Under the pieces are notes generated by a model. That model did no database searches. It saw only the letters and a list, made by a program, of their open reading frames with translations, and was not told the DNA's origin. Below, in pieces: positions 1-7,043 of a DNA stretch of 35,218 nucleotides (within the stretch, counting starts at the first letter, position 1; each line of letters begins with the position of its first letter). The position numbers were made by a program, and so were the translations under genes. Origin of the DNA: Caldisericales bacterium (GTDB lineage: Bacteria; Caldisericota; Caldisericia; JAAYUI01); contig JAKIZT010000015.1 of assembly GCA_022707885.1 (NCBI GenBank), positions 13,159-48,376 of the forward strand, in the 5' to 3' direction.

Positions 1-66
1 AACCTCTGCTGTCGCTTCAGAGAGAACGCCATTCTCAAACTCGCCTATCGTCCACATGTACTTCAC
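1..66 (-). CDS. etfA: Electron transfer flavoprotein alpha subunit, N-terminal fragment
   Basis: Only the first 22 codons lie in the window; the gene runs off the left edge. The frame starts with GTG at 66 (or ATG at 57) and reads VKYMWTIGEFENGVLSEA, which resembles the first beta strand of EtfA proteins. The GTG overlaps the etfB stop codon and has AAAAGGGG about 8 bases upstream, which favours GTG. EtfA normally carries the FAD-binding C-terminal domain and pairs with EtfB to pass electrons from acyl-CoA or other dehydrogenases. The identification rests mainly on position behind etfB; the fragment is too short to prove alone. Confidence 0.75.
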   Translation of the reverse strand, partial: MKYMWTIGEFENGVLSEATAEV

Positions 67-848
67 TGGATCAACCCCTTTTCTCTAAGCGACATCAAAA
101 GCGCGGCAGTTTTAACCTGTGATGTTTCACCCTCAAAAATCTGGGTGGTTACTTCTCTGGTGATTCGTTTTGAGTCTATAATGTTGCCGGGTTGTAACCT
201 GCCCTCTGGCAAACTTTCTATTCCCAAACTTTGCAGGTCATACATTGCTATTTCAGTCTGCATTGCTTTGGTCATTCCCCTAAGTGATGGGAGTCTTGGT
301 GTGTTGATGTTTTTTGTAACAGACAAAACGCATGGAAGCTCAATTTTCCAGACCACCATCCCAAGATCGCCTGGCTGGTAAGCAAAAAGTTTTCCATCCA
401 CGAATTCAACCTTCTCACATCCTGTGGATGAAGGTAGCCCAAGCATCTCTGCAAGCATGGAAGGAATAGAGGCATTTCCGGCATCTGTGGATTGCTTGCC
501 GCAGATTATTATATCAAAAGGCCCTCTCTTTTTGATAGCTGCAGAAAGTGCAATGGTGGTTGAGAGCAAATCAGCTCCTTCAAGCGCTGGGTCCTTGATG
601 TGGACTGCTGATGATGCGCCAATCGAAAGCATCTCTCTCAATGCTTCCTTGGCACCCTCAGGACCAACAGTAATTACCTCCACAGGGTCCTGACCAGCTA
701 GCTGGAGAGCAAGTTCCAGCGCATTCTTGTCAACTGGGTTAGTGGTTTTTGGATATGAATCTCTCGAAAGTCTCCAGTCTTTTTCAAAAGAGCCCGCCGA
801 GAATTTTTCAGGATCAGGGACCTGCTTTATGCAAACTGCAATTTTCAT
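63..848 (-). CDS. etfB: Electron transfer flavoprotein beta subunit
   Basis: A 261-residue protein of normal EtfB length. It begins MKIAVCIKQVPDPE and contains the typical KNALELALQL stretch and TVGPEGAKEALREMLSIGA, the family's nucleotide-binding region. EtfB is the AMP-binding half of the soluble EtfAB heterodimer that carries electrons from flavin dehydrogenases, and in some anaerobes it takes part in flavin-based electron bifurcation; the sequence alone does not say which type this is. The start at 848 is set by GGAGG seven bases upstream (CTT spacing) and by the conserved N-terminus; a longer open frame to 917 would add residues unlike the family. It is translationally coupled to etfA and divergent from the stalk-domain gene. 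Confidence 0.93.
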   Translation of the reverse strand: MKIAVCIKQVPDPEKFSAGSFEKDWRLSRDSYPKTTNPVDKNALELALQLAGQDPVEVITVGPEGAKEALREMLSIGASSAVHIKDPALEGADLLSTTIALSAAIKKRGPFDIIICGKQSTDAGNASIPSMLAEMLGLPSSTGCEKVEFVDGKLFAYQPGDLGMVVWKIELPCVLSVTKNINTPRLPSLRGMTKAMQTEIAMYDLQSLGIESLPEGRLQPGNIIDSKRITREVTTQIFEGETSQVKTAALLMSLREKGLIQ

Positions 849-871
849 GAAGCCTCCAAAAAAACTTTGTG

Positions 872-900
872 TTGACCACAACAGCACCGGGGTGTATAAA
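872..900 (+). promoter_or_regulatory. Sigma-70-type promoter of the stalk-domain gene
   Basis: TTGACC at 872-877, a 17-base spacer, and TATAAA at 895-900. Transcription would be expected to start near 907-910, at the GTG codon at 910, so the mRNA would be leaderless. The promoter lies in the short gap between the divergent etfB and stalk-domain genes. Confidence 0.6.
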
Positions 901-909
901 ATGCTAGCG

Positions 910-2385
910 GTGAGCAAAGAACCGAAGAGATTTCATTTGGCCACGGCGCTTATCGTTGCTGTGTTGTCAATCAACGCTACCATAGCAAATGCTTTGCCTA
1001 GTGGTAGCATAGCTATTAATATTGGCAAATTTGCCAATACTTTTCAAGCCCCCCTGAATGCCAAATCCATAAAATGTACCTACTGCATACATCCTGACCT
1101 GGACTTCATAAATCCGCAATCCCAAACATTCATAATACAAGTAAGAACCAGTGAAAAAGACCCTCCGCTATGCACACTCAAGCTATCGGCTGATGGAGGG
1201 AATATTACACCCACCACTGCAAATACAGGAAAGGGAAATTTCAGGACTGCTTTTGATAAAAATGATGTCTCTTTTGGAAAATCCGTAATCAAAGCCAGAG
1301 TAATCGATGATTCAGGACAAATCATTGGTGAAGCAGATTTGTATGTGAAAAGGACCAGATATTACATTTCAGTGGACAAGATTGTCCAGGAATGCGATGC
1401 TTGCAATAACATAACAACTGTGCCCCTCATTGTTGATTTCGAAAATATAATACCGGCATCGCAGATTTATGAGAGCATTGTCGCAACAAACAATACCGAA
1501 TCTGACATTTTCTTTACCGCAAGTTCAAGTCAACCTTGGGTAATTATTCAAAATGGCCCCCAGTTCTCTCTGCAAGCAGGTGGGTCAGTCGCAATAAAAT
1601 TTGGCATCAACTGGAATTTTGCCAAACCAAACCAGGTGATCCAGTCAAGAATAACCTTGTACGGCAAGGGAATAAAACATGAATTTCCTATCGGGGCAAC
1701 GATCCTGGCCGATGTACCGGTTTGCGCAAAATCTCTACCACAAAATATTGATTTTGGATATGTTCCAAGGGGAACTTCTTTTACAAAAAAACTGATTTTG
1801 CTTGGTTCTCCAAAGTTTGAGATGGTATGCAATGATGGTTGGCTAAAATTTGATCCAAAATCCACAGAAGAGGGCAGGGAGATTTCAGTAACCATCAATG
1901 CAAGCCTCCTTCCATACGGTAAATCACACGATACAAAACTGGTTGCACTCCCTAGGGGTGCTTGCCAGCTCGTCTTTGTTCCTATTTTTGTCAGCACAGA
2001 TCCAAACATTTCAGTATCGTTGATTGCTGGATCGAAACAGGCAACAATAAATTCAAAAACCTTTCAGCTTGATTCACCAGCAAAAATAATAAATTCCAGA
2101 GTCATGGTCCCGCTCAGGTTCATTTCTGATGCTTTTGGGGCCAGTATTGTTTGGAACCAAAAAACAAAAACGATAGTCATAACAAGGCTCTCAAAAACGA
2201 TCACCATGAAACTTGGGGAGAACACTGCCATAGTGGATGGCAAACAGGTGAATCTCGATGTGACGCCAACTGTGACAGACGGAAGGACACTTGTACCAAT
2301 AAGGGCTATATCTGATTTCTTTGGTGCAACAACCGGCTGGAACGGCCAGACAAAAACTGCCAAAATTGACTGGGATCCGGATTGA
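910..2385 (+). CDS. Secreted protein with two C-terminal copper-amine-oxidase-N (stalk) domains
   Basis: About 491 residues. A basic N-terminus and hydrophobic segment (HLATALIVAVLSINATIANA) form a signal peptide probably cut after ANA. The middle is beta-rich, with two Ig/BACON-like stretches (one near SSSQPWVIIQNGP, one near the NIDFGYVPRGTSF region). The C-terminus has two copies of the stalk domain with the diagnostic phrases RVMVPLRFISDAFGA and RTLVPIRAISDFFGA, each followed by W-N-x-x-T-K-T. Despite its name this domain has no copper or quinone site; in secreted proteins it probably acts as a structural or wall-associated module. An ATG at 901 is in the same frame but directly abuts the -10 box, so I prefer GTG at 910. 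No Shine-Dalgarno of note. Function unknown. Confidence 0.85.
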   Translation: MSKEPKRFHLATALIVAVLSINATIANALPSGSIAINIGKFANTFQAPLNAKSIKCTYCIHPDLDFINPQSQTFIIQVRTSEKDPPLCTLKLSADGGNITPTTANTGKGNFRTAFDKNDVSFGKSVIKARVIDDSGQIIGEADLYVKRTRYYISVDKIVQECDACNNITTVPLIVDFENIIPASQIYESIVATNNTESDIFFTASSSQPWVIIQNGPQFSLQAGGSVAIKFGINWNFAKPNQVIQSRITLYGKGIKHEFPIGATILADVPVCAKSLPQNIDFGYVPRGTSFTKKLILLGSPKFEMVCNDGWLKFDPKSTEEGREISVTINASLLPYGKSHDTKLVALPRGACQLVFVPIFVSTDPNISVSLIAGSKQATINSKTFQLDSPAKIINSRVMVPLRFISDAFGASIVWNQKTKTIVITRLSKTITMKLGENTAIVDGKQVNLDVTPTVTDGRTLVPIRAISDFFGATTGWNGQTKTAKIDWDPD

Positions 2386-2766
2386 TTGACACTCAAGCGT
2401 TTTCAAGAGATTTTTTCTTGGTTCTCATCAGGCAGTAACTTTAAAAAGTGATTAAAACAATTTTCACGAGTTTAATTGTGTCATACTTCCCAAACTCAGA
2501 TGGGCAGTATTTTATAAATCGTTACCAGTTTCACAAATATAAGGATTCACAGCGACACTCAATAATATATTTTTGTCAATGCCCATAAAATATTTAACAT
2601 AAAGTGCTACAGGGCATGTAAAATATTTATGCGGAAGGTTTGTAAAAGAACCATTTGCCAACGAAATAGGCCTTGACTCTTTGTACCATTGGACTAATAA
2701 AGACTCGGGTTTAAAAGGTATCATTGCCTCCAAATGAGGGGGCTAAAATAAAAAAGGAGTTGTAAA
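2386..2766 (+). other. Intergenic region upstream of gdhA
   Basis: 381 AT-rich bases with no credible coding frame. It holds the gdhA promoter candidate (2673-2700) and an imperfect inverted pair of AAAATATTTA-containing blocks at about 2584-2598 and 2618-2631 that could be a regulator site. No convincing terminator for the upstream gene was found: the only hairpin near its end (CAAGA/TCTTG around 2402-2420) is short. Confidence 0.5.
2673..2700 (+). promoter_or_regulatory. Promoter candidate for gdhA
   Basis: TTGACT at 2673-2678, 16-base spacer, TAATAA at 2695-2700. It would give a leader of about 60 bases carrying the AAGGAG ribosome binding site of gdhA. It is the best sigma-70 match in this intergenic region. 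Confidence 0.5.
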
Positions 2767-4053
2767 ATGTCAGAGAAGGGTTTCAATGCATTCAAGATGG
2801 CCCAAGAGCAGTTTGACAAGGTAGCCGACATGCTTGATCTGGATGAGGGCACCAGGCAGCTTCTCCGCTTCCCGCAGAGAGAGTACCACATCCGCATTCC
2901 AGTCCGCATGGACGACGGCTCAGTCAAAGTTTTTCAGGGATACAGGGTCCAGCACAATGATGCTCGTGGACCATGCAAGGGTGGAATTCGCTTCCATCCG
3001 CAGGAAACTGCAGACACAGTAAGGGCACTTGCCACATGGATGACCTGGAAGTGTTCAGTCGTAGATATTCCTCTTGGTGGTGGAAAAGGTGGAGTTATCT
3101 GTGATCCGCACAACCTCAGCATGAGGGAACAGGAACAGATTTGCAGGGGCTGGGTCCGCCAGGTTGCCATCAATATCGGACCGCTTCAGGATGTCCCGGC
3201 ACCAGACGTGATGACCAATGGCCAGCACATGCTCTGGATGATGGATGAATATGAGAAGATCACAGGCGCCAGGTATCCGGGAGTCATTACCGGAAAGCCA
3301 GTCGGCATGGGTGGATCAAAGGGCAGAACTGAAGCAACAGGTTATGGCGTTGTATATACAATTAGAGAAGCCCTCAAGCTCATGGGAATCGACCCAAAGA
3401 ACACAACAGCAGCAGTCCAGGGTTTCGGAAACGTTGCCCAGTACGCTGTTGACCTCTACACAAAACTCGGCGGAACAGTCATCTGCGTTTCCTGCTGGAG
3501 CCAGGAAGATCAGACTTCATACACCTTCAAAAAGTCAACTGGCGTAAGCCTTGACGAACTCAGGAAGATCACCGACAGGTTCGGCGGAATCGACAAGAAG
3601 AAAGCCCAAGACCTCGGGTATCAGGTACTTGCAGGTGATGCATGGATCGAGCAGGAAGTTGACATACTCATCCCAGCAGCGCTCGAGAACCAGATCACTG
3701 GCGAGAACGTAAACAGAATCTCCAAGAAAGTCAAAATCATTGGCGAAGGCGCCAATGGCCCAACCACTCCAGAAGCAGACAAGGTCATCCACGAACGCGG
3801 CATTTTCGTGATCCCGGATTTCCTTGCCAACGCCGGCGGAGTCACCTGCTCCTATTTCGAACAGGTCCAGTGCAACATGAACTACTTCTGGGAAAAGGAC
3901 GAAGTCCTCAGCAAGCTCGACACCAAGATGACCAGTGCGTTCCACGAAGTCGCGTCACTTGCCTCAAAGAAGAAAATCTACATGAGAGACGCAGCTTACA
4001 TGATCGCTGTCTCCAGAGTTGCTGAAGCCTGCAGGCTTCGTGGCTGGGTGTGA
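2767..4053 (+). CDS. gdhA: Glutamate dehydrogenase (Glu/Leu/Phe/Val dehydrogenase family)
   Basis: 428 residues, typical for the hexameric enzyme. It interconverts glutamate and 2-oxoglutarate plus ammonia using NAD(P). The substrate domain carries GPCKGGIRFHP (about 68-78), TWMTWKCSVVD (90-100) and IPLGGGKGGV (101-110), which contain the family's substrate-binding and catalytic lysines. The Rossmann domain shows GFGNVAQYA (219-227). The start is fixed by AAGGAG eight bases upstream. The gene stands alone between its own promoter candidate and a strong terminator. The C-terminus (RVAEACRLRGWV) matches the family. Coenzyme preference cannot be decided by eye. In an amino-acid-fermenting anaerobe it would mostly run toward deamination, and the etf genes nearby fit such a lifestyle; that is inference. 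Confidence 0.97.
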   Translation: MSEKGFNAFKMAQEQFDKVADMLDLDEGTRQLLRFPQREYHIRIPVRMDDGSVKVFQGYRVQHNDARGPCKGGIRFHPQETADTVRALATWMTWKCSVVDIPLGGGKGGVICDPHNLSMREQEQICRGWVRQVAINIGPLQDVPAPDVMTNGQHMLWMMDEYEKITGARYPGVITGKPVGMGGSKGRTEATGYGVVYTIREALKLMGIDPKNTTAAVQGFGNVAQYAVDLYTKLGGTVICVSCWSQEDQTSYTFKKSTGVSLDELRKITDRFGGIDKKKAQDLGYQVLAGDAWIEQEVDILIPAALENQITGENVNRISKKVKIIGEGANGPTTPEADKVIHERGIFVIPDFLANAGGVTCSYFEQVQCNMNYFWEKDEVLSKLDTKMTSAFHEVASLASKKKIYMRDAAYMIAVSRVAEACRLRGWV

Positions 4054-4085
4054 TAACCTCCCCCAAATAAAAACTTAAGCAATCA

Positions 4086-4115
4086 AAAGCCGCTCTTTTT
4101 GGAGCGGCTTTTTTA
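4086..4115 (+). terminator. Rho-independent terminator after gdhA
   Basis: A 10-base-pair stem, AAAGCCGCTC paired with GAGCGGCTTT, encloses a 6-base loop and ends in a T run. It lies 33 bases after the gdhA stop. Confidence 0.92.
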
Positions 4116-4187
4116 TTTTCATGTATTTACACCATATCATGTGATAAAAAATTCAAAAACTTTTTCAGGCCAGAGAGGAAGATCATA

Positions 4188-4682
4188 ATGAATGAGAGTG
4201 AAATAAACATTCGTAGAGTCACGGTGTCAGATAAAAATATGGTGCCAAGAATATGCATTGCTTCACCGACACCAGACCCAAAAGTTGACGGCACCATCTA
4301 CAAAAGAGATGTAGCCATTTCTGGCATCCAGCTGATGGACTGCAATGGAAATGAATTGGGTGGTATTGGTATTTCTGATAATCAAAGAATGGCCGTATTT
4401 GCATTGGATTACTCAAAACATGAAGCGGTTGGCATGTACTCTTTTGATACGCCAGAAACCAATGGTGCCTGCATCTTCATTAACGGCAAGGATGAAAAAG
4501 CAGAAATTATGGGGTCAAAGAAATACAGCAAGGCTGAGCTTAAAATTGAGAATGGCTCACCTGTTCTCGCATTTTCAGGAAAGGATGGCAAACCAAGGAT
4601 AATAATCGGACTGGATGAAAACGATGACCCTGTCATTCAAGTTCTTGGAAAAGATGGTCAAATGAGGAACATCATCGAATAA
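4188..4682 (+). CDS. Uncharacterised beta-strand-rich protein
   Basis: 164 residues without signal peptide or membrane segment. The sequence alternates short hydrophobic strands with polar D/N-G-K turns, for example GIQLMDCNGNELGGIGI, LAFSGKDGKPRIIIGLDE and IQVLGKDGQMRNIIE, suggesting stacked beta strands. From memory it resembles an uncharacterised bacterial family whose members contain 'F-x-D-x-x-G-x-E-x-G-G' and end with a 'DxxGKxR' repeat; I could not verify this. GAGAGG lies about 9 bases before the ATG. It stands alone between the gdhA terminator and the MarR promoter. A small palindrome (TATCA-TG-TGATA, 4135-4146) precedes it and might be an operator. Function unknown. Confidence 0.75.
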   Translation: MNESEINIRRVTVSDKNMVPRICIASPTPDPKVDGTIYKRDVAISGIQLMDCNGNELGGIGISDNQRMAVFALDYSKHEAVGMYSFDTPETNGACIFINGKDEKAEIMGSKKYSKAELKIENGSPVLAFSGKDGKPRIIIGLDENDDPVIQVLGKDGQMRNIIE

Positions 4683-4739
4683 AACTCCTCTAAAATTCCT
4701 CTTTCTGTTCTTTTCAAAATCTTTGGCAGAATATTTGAA

Positions 4740-4788
4740 ATTGTTTGTTGACATAATAAATATATCCCAATATTGTTTGTTGACAAAC
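4740..4788 (+). promoter_or_regulatory. MarR-operon promoter with repeated and palindromic operator
   Basis: TTGACA at 4748-4753, 17-base spacer, TATTGT at 4771-4776. The 14-mer ATTGTTTGTTGACA occurs at 4740-4753 and again at 4772-4785, 32 bases apart (about three helical turns). The second copy extends into a palindrome, GTTTGT-TG-ACAAAC (4775-4788), which covers the edge of the -10 box. This is the arrangement expected for MarR autorepression. Confidence 0.7.
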
Positions 4789-4818
4789 TATTTTGTGTAA
4801 AATGAAGGAGGCTGGTTG

Positions 4819-5301
4819 ATGGAATGCGATCAAAATAACCTTGAGTGGTTGTTCCGTACATTTGACCGTATGCATCACAACTATCTAAAATCAACACTGG
4901 AAAAACATGGGCTTCGCGAAGCAACTCATCCTCACATCCTGGTTACGTTGCGATACAAGACAAAAGATATGAAAGCTTCCCAAAAGGAACTTGGCGACGC
5001 TATTGGAATCAGTCCACCCACTGTTGCAATCTCAGTCAAACGCATGGAAAAGGCAGGACTGTTATGCAAAGTTCCAGACGAAAGAGACCTAAGACGCAAC
5101 GTTATCACACTCACAAAAAAGGGCATGAGTTACATAGAAGAATGCTCCGGTATATTTGACAAGATAGACAAAGGTGTGTTTGAAGGGTTCTCGGAACTGG
5201 AGCGGGAACAGCTTAAAAGGTTTTATCTTCGCATGATCGAAAACCTCGAAGCAATGGGCGCACGATTGCCCATTCTGCTGAAAAGGAGTGAACAAGAGTG
5301 A
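4819..5301 (+). CDS. MarR-family transcriptional regulator
   Basis: 160 residues, typical MarR length. It has a winged helix-turn-helix in the middle (SQKELGDAIGISPPTVAISVKRMEKAGL) followed by the wing PDERDLRRNVITLTKKG, whose D-x-R-D/R pattern is the family signature. N- and C-terminal helices would form the dimer interface. AAGGAGG lies 7 bases before ATG 4819; a TTG one codon earlier is unlikely to be used. The stop overlaps the first ABC gene by four bases (GTGA), so the three genes form one operon. Likely represses its own promoter through the palindrome at 4775-4788 and is released by a drug-like ligand of the exporter (inference). Confidence 0.93.
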   Translation: MECDQNNLEWLFRTFDRMHHNYLKSTLEKHGLREATHPHILVTLRYKTKDMKASQKELGDAIGISPPTVAISVKRMEKAGLLCKVPDERDLRRNVITLTKKGMSYIEECSGIFDKIDKGVFEGFSELEREQLKRFYLRMIENLEAMGARLPILLKRSEQE

Positions 5302-7043
5302 TAAAAAGACTATATGCTTATATTGGGCAGTACAAAAAGAACATTTTATATTGCTTTTTGGTGGTTACTGGTGATGTGATTTGTGAAATGATGATACCAC
5401 TTTTAATGGCAAAAATCGTGGATAATGGCATTCCGCAAAAGGACATTGGCTTCATCGCCGGAATGGGCGGGATTATGGTATTGCTTGCAGTGATTGCTAT
5501 TGGATTTGGCATAATCAATATGAAATTTTCAGCTGATGCCAGCCAGGGGTTTGCAGCAAATCTCCGTAAGGCACTGTTTGACAAAGTGCAATCTTTTTCA
5601 TTTTCCAATATAGATGAATTTAGCACTGCCTCTCTTGTGACCCGCCTGACCAGTGATGTGACACAATTGCAAACCACGGTATTGATGACTCTGCGCATGT
5701 TGCTTCGTGCACCACTGATGTTAATTTCAGCCATAGTTTTTGCCATGAGCATCAACTTAAAACTATCAACCATTATTTTTGTGGCAGTCCCGGCACTGGC
5801 CTTTGGTGTCATACTGGTCTTTAAGTCAGCCGACAAGCTATTCACCATCATGCAACAGCGCCTTGACGCCCTAAACGGCACTGTACAGGAAAATCTGATT
5901 GCAATTCGTGTAGTAAAAGCTTTTGTTCGTGAAACCCATGAAAAGCTAAAGTTTAAGAAAGTAAACGATGATCTCACAAAAGCAGCCATGAAAGCTGGTT
6001 ATTTAATAAGCCTGATTATGCCAATCATGATTTTCATATTAAGTTTTGCCACCATAACTGTTATCTGGTCTGGCGGCAAGATGGTTGGCACCCACACCAT
6101 GGGAGCAGGTGAATTGATCAGCTTTATTAGCTATATGATGCAGATTTTGATAAGCGTCATGATGTTCTCGATGGTCTTCATTCTGTCTGCCCGTGCAGAA
6201 GCATGCGGGAAAAGAGTTCTGGAAGTCCTCGATACAAAAATTGATATTGTAGACAAACCAGATTCCCTGGCAGGCAAAACTGTCCCTGCCATATCTAGGG
6301 GCAAGATTGAGTTTAGGGGTGTCAATTTTCGATATAGCACCATTGGAGAAGGCAAAGATGTCCTCTCAGACATTACCTTTACTGTTGAACCTGGTGAAAT
6401 TGTTGCCATCGTAGGTGGCACAGGTTCAGGCAAAACCTCACTCCTAAGCTTGATTCCACGCCTTTATGATACAACAGCCGGACAGGTATTGGTGGATGGA
6501 AATGATGTTAGGGATTATAGCCTGAAGGCACTTCGCGATGGCATTGGAATGGTACTTCAAAAGAATATTCTCTTTTCTGGAACCATAAGAGAGAACCTTC
6601 TTTGGGGAAATGAAAACGCTTCGCAGGCAGAGATTGAGGAAGCTGCTCATGACGCACAAGCCCACGGTTTCATTATGAGCTTTCCAAACGGCTATGAGAC
6701 AGAGCTTGGCCAGGGTGGTGTAAATGTATCAGGCGGCCAAAAACAAAGATTGTGCATCGCGAGAGCAATGATGAAAAAACCACGCATTTTGATTCTCGAT
6801 GACAGCACCAGCGCCGTTGATACCGCAACAGAGGCAAAAATCAGACAATCATTCTATAAAAATCTAAACGGGACAACTGTTTTGATCGTAGCACAACGCA
6901 TCAGTTCGGTAAAAAACGCAAACAAAATTATTGTGCTTGATGATGGCAGAATCTCTGGCATAGGCACACACGAAACACTCTTTGCAACCAATACAATATA
7001 CCGTGAAATATGCAATTCCCAGCAAGAAGGGCTGGCATCGTAA
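5298..7043 (+). CDS. ABC exporter half-transporter, subunit with degenerate catalytic site
   Basis: 581 residues: a six-helix transmembrane domain (about 1-310) fused to an ATPase domain. Walker A is GGTGSGKTS (about 373-381) and the signature VSGGQ is intact (about 476-480). Walker B reads LILDDSTSAVD, so the catalytic glutamate is replaced by aspartate, and the switch histidine is replaced by glutamine (IVAQRIS instead of AHR). These changes are known from the non-catalytic half of heterodimeric exporters such as TM287/288. The partner follows immediately with a TAATG overlap. Its start, GTG at 5298, sits in the MarR stop, with AAAAGGAG about 10 bases upstream. Probable drug or lipid efflux; substrate unknown. 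Confidence 0.94.
   Translation: MIKRLYAYIGQYKKNILYCFLVVTGDVICEMMIPLLMAKIVDNGIPQKDIGFIAGMGGIMVLLAVIAIGFGIINMKFSADASQGFAANLRKALFDKVQSFSFSNIDEFSTASLVTRLTSDVTQLQTTVLMTLRMLLRAPLMLISAIVFAMSINLKLSTIIFVAVPALAFGVILVFKSADKLFTIMQQRLDALNGTVQENLIAIRVVKAFVRETHEKLKFKKVNDDLTKAAMKAGYLISLIMPIMIFILSFATITVIWSGGKMVGTHTMGAGELISFISYMMQILISVMMFSMVFILSARAEACGKRVLEVLDTKIDIVDKPDSLAGKTVPAISRGKIEFRGVNFRYSTIGEGKDVLSDITFTVEPGEIVAIVGGTGSGKTSLLSLIPRLYDTTAGQVLVDGNDVRDYSLKALRDGIGMVLQKNILFSGTIRENLLWGNENASQAEIEEAAHDAQAHGFIMSFPNGYETELGQGGVNVSGGQKQRLCIARAMMKKPRILILDDSTSAVDTATEAKIRQSFYKNLNGTTVLIVAQRISSVKNANKIIVLDDGRISGIGTHETLFATNTIYREICNSQQEGLAS

Noticed and set aside
1548..2009. 153-codon antisense frame within the stalk-domain gene
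   Set aside because: Shadow of a real gene; no start signal and an implausible protein.
3535..3945. 136-codon antisense frame within gdhA
   Set aside because: Antisense of a strongly conserved enzyme gene; no separate promoter or ribosome binding site.
5318..5989. 223-codon antisense open frame within the first ABC gene
   Set aside because: It mirrors the transmembrane coding region on the other strand, has no ribosome binding site, and its protein resembles no family; the ABC gene is certain.
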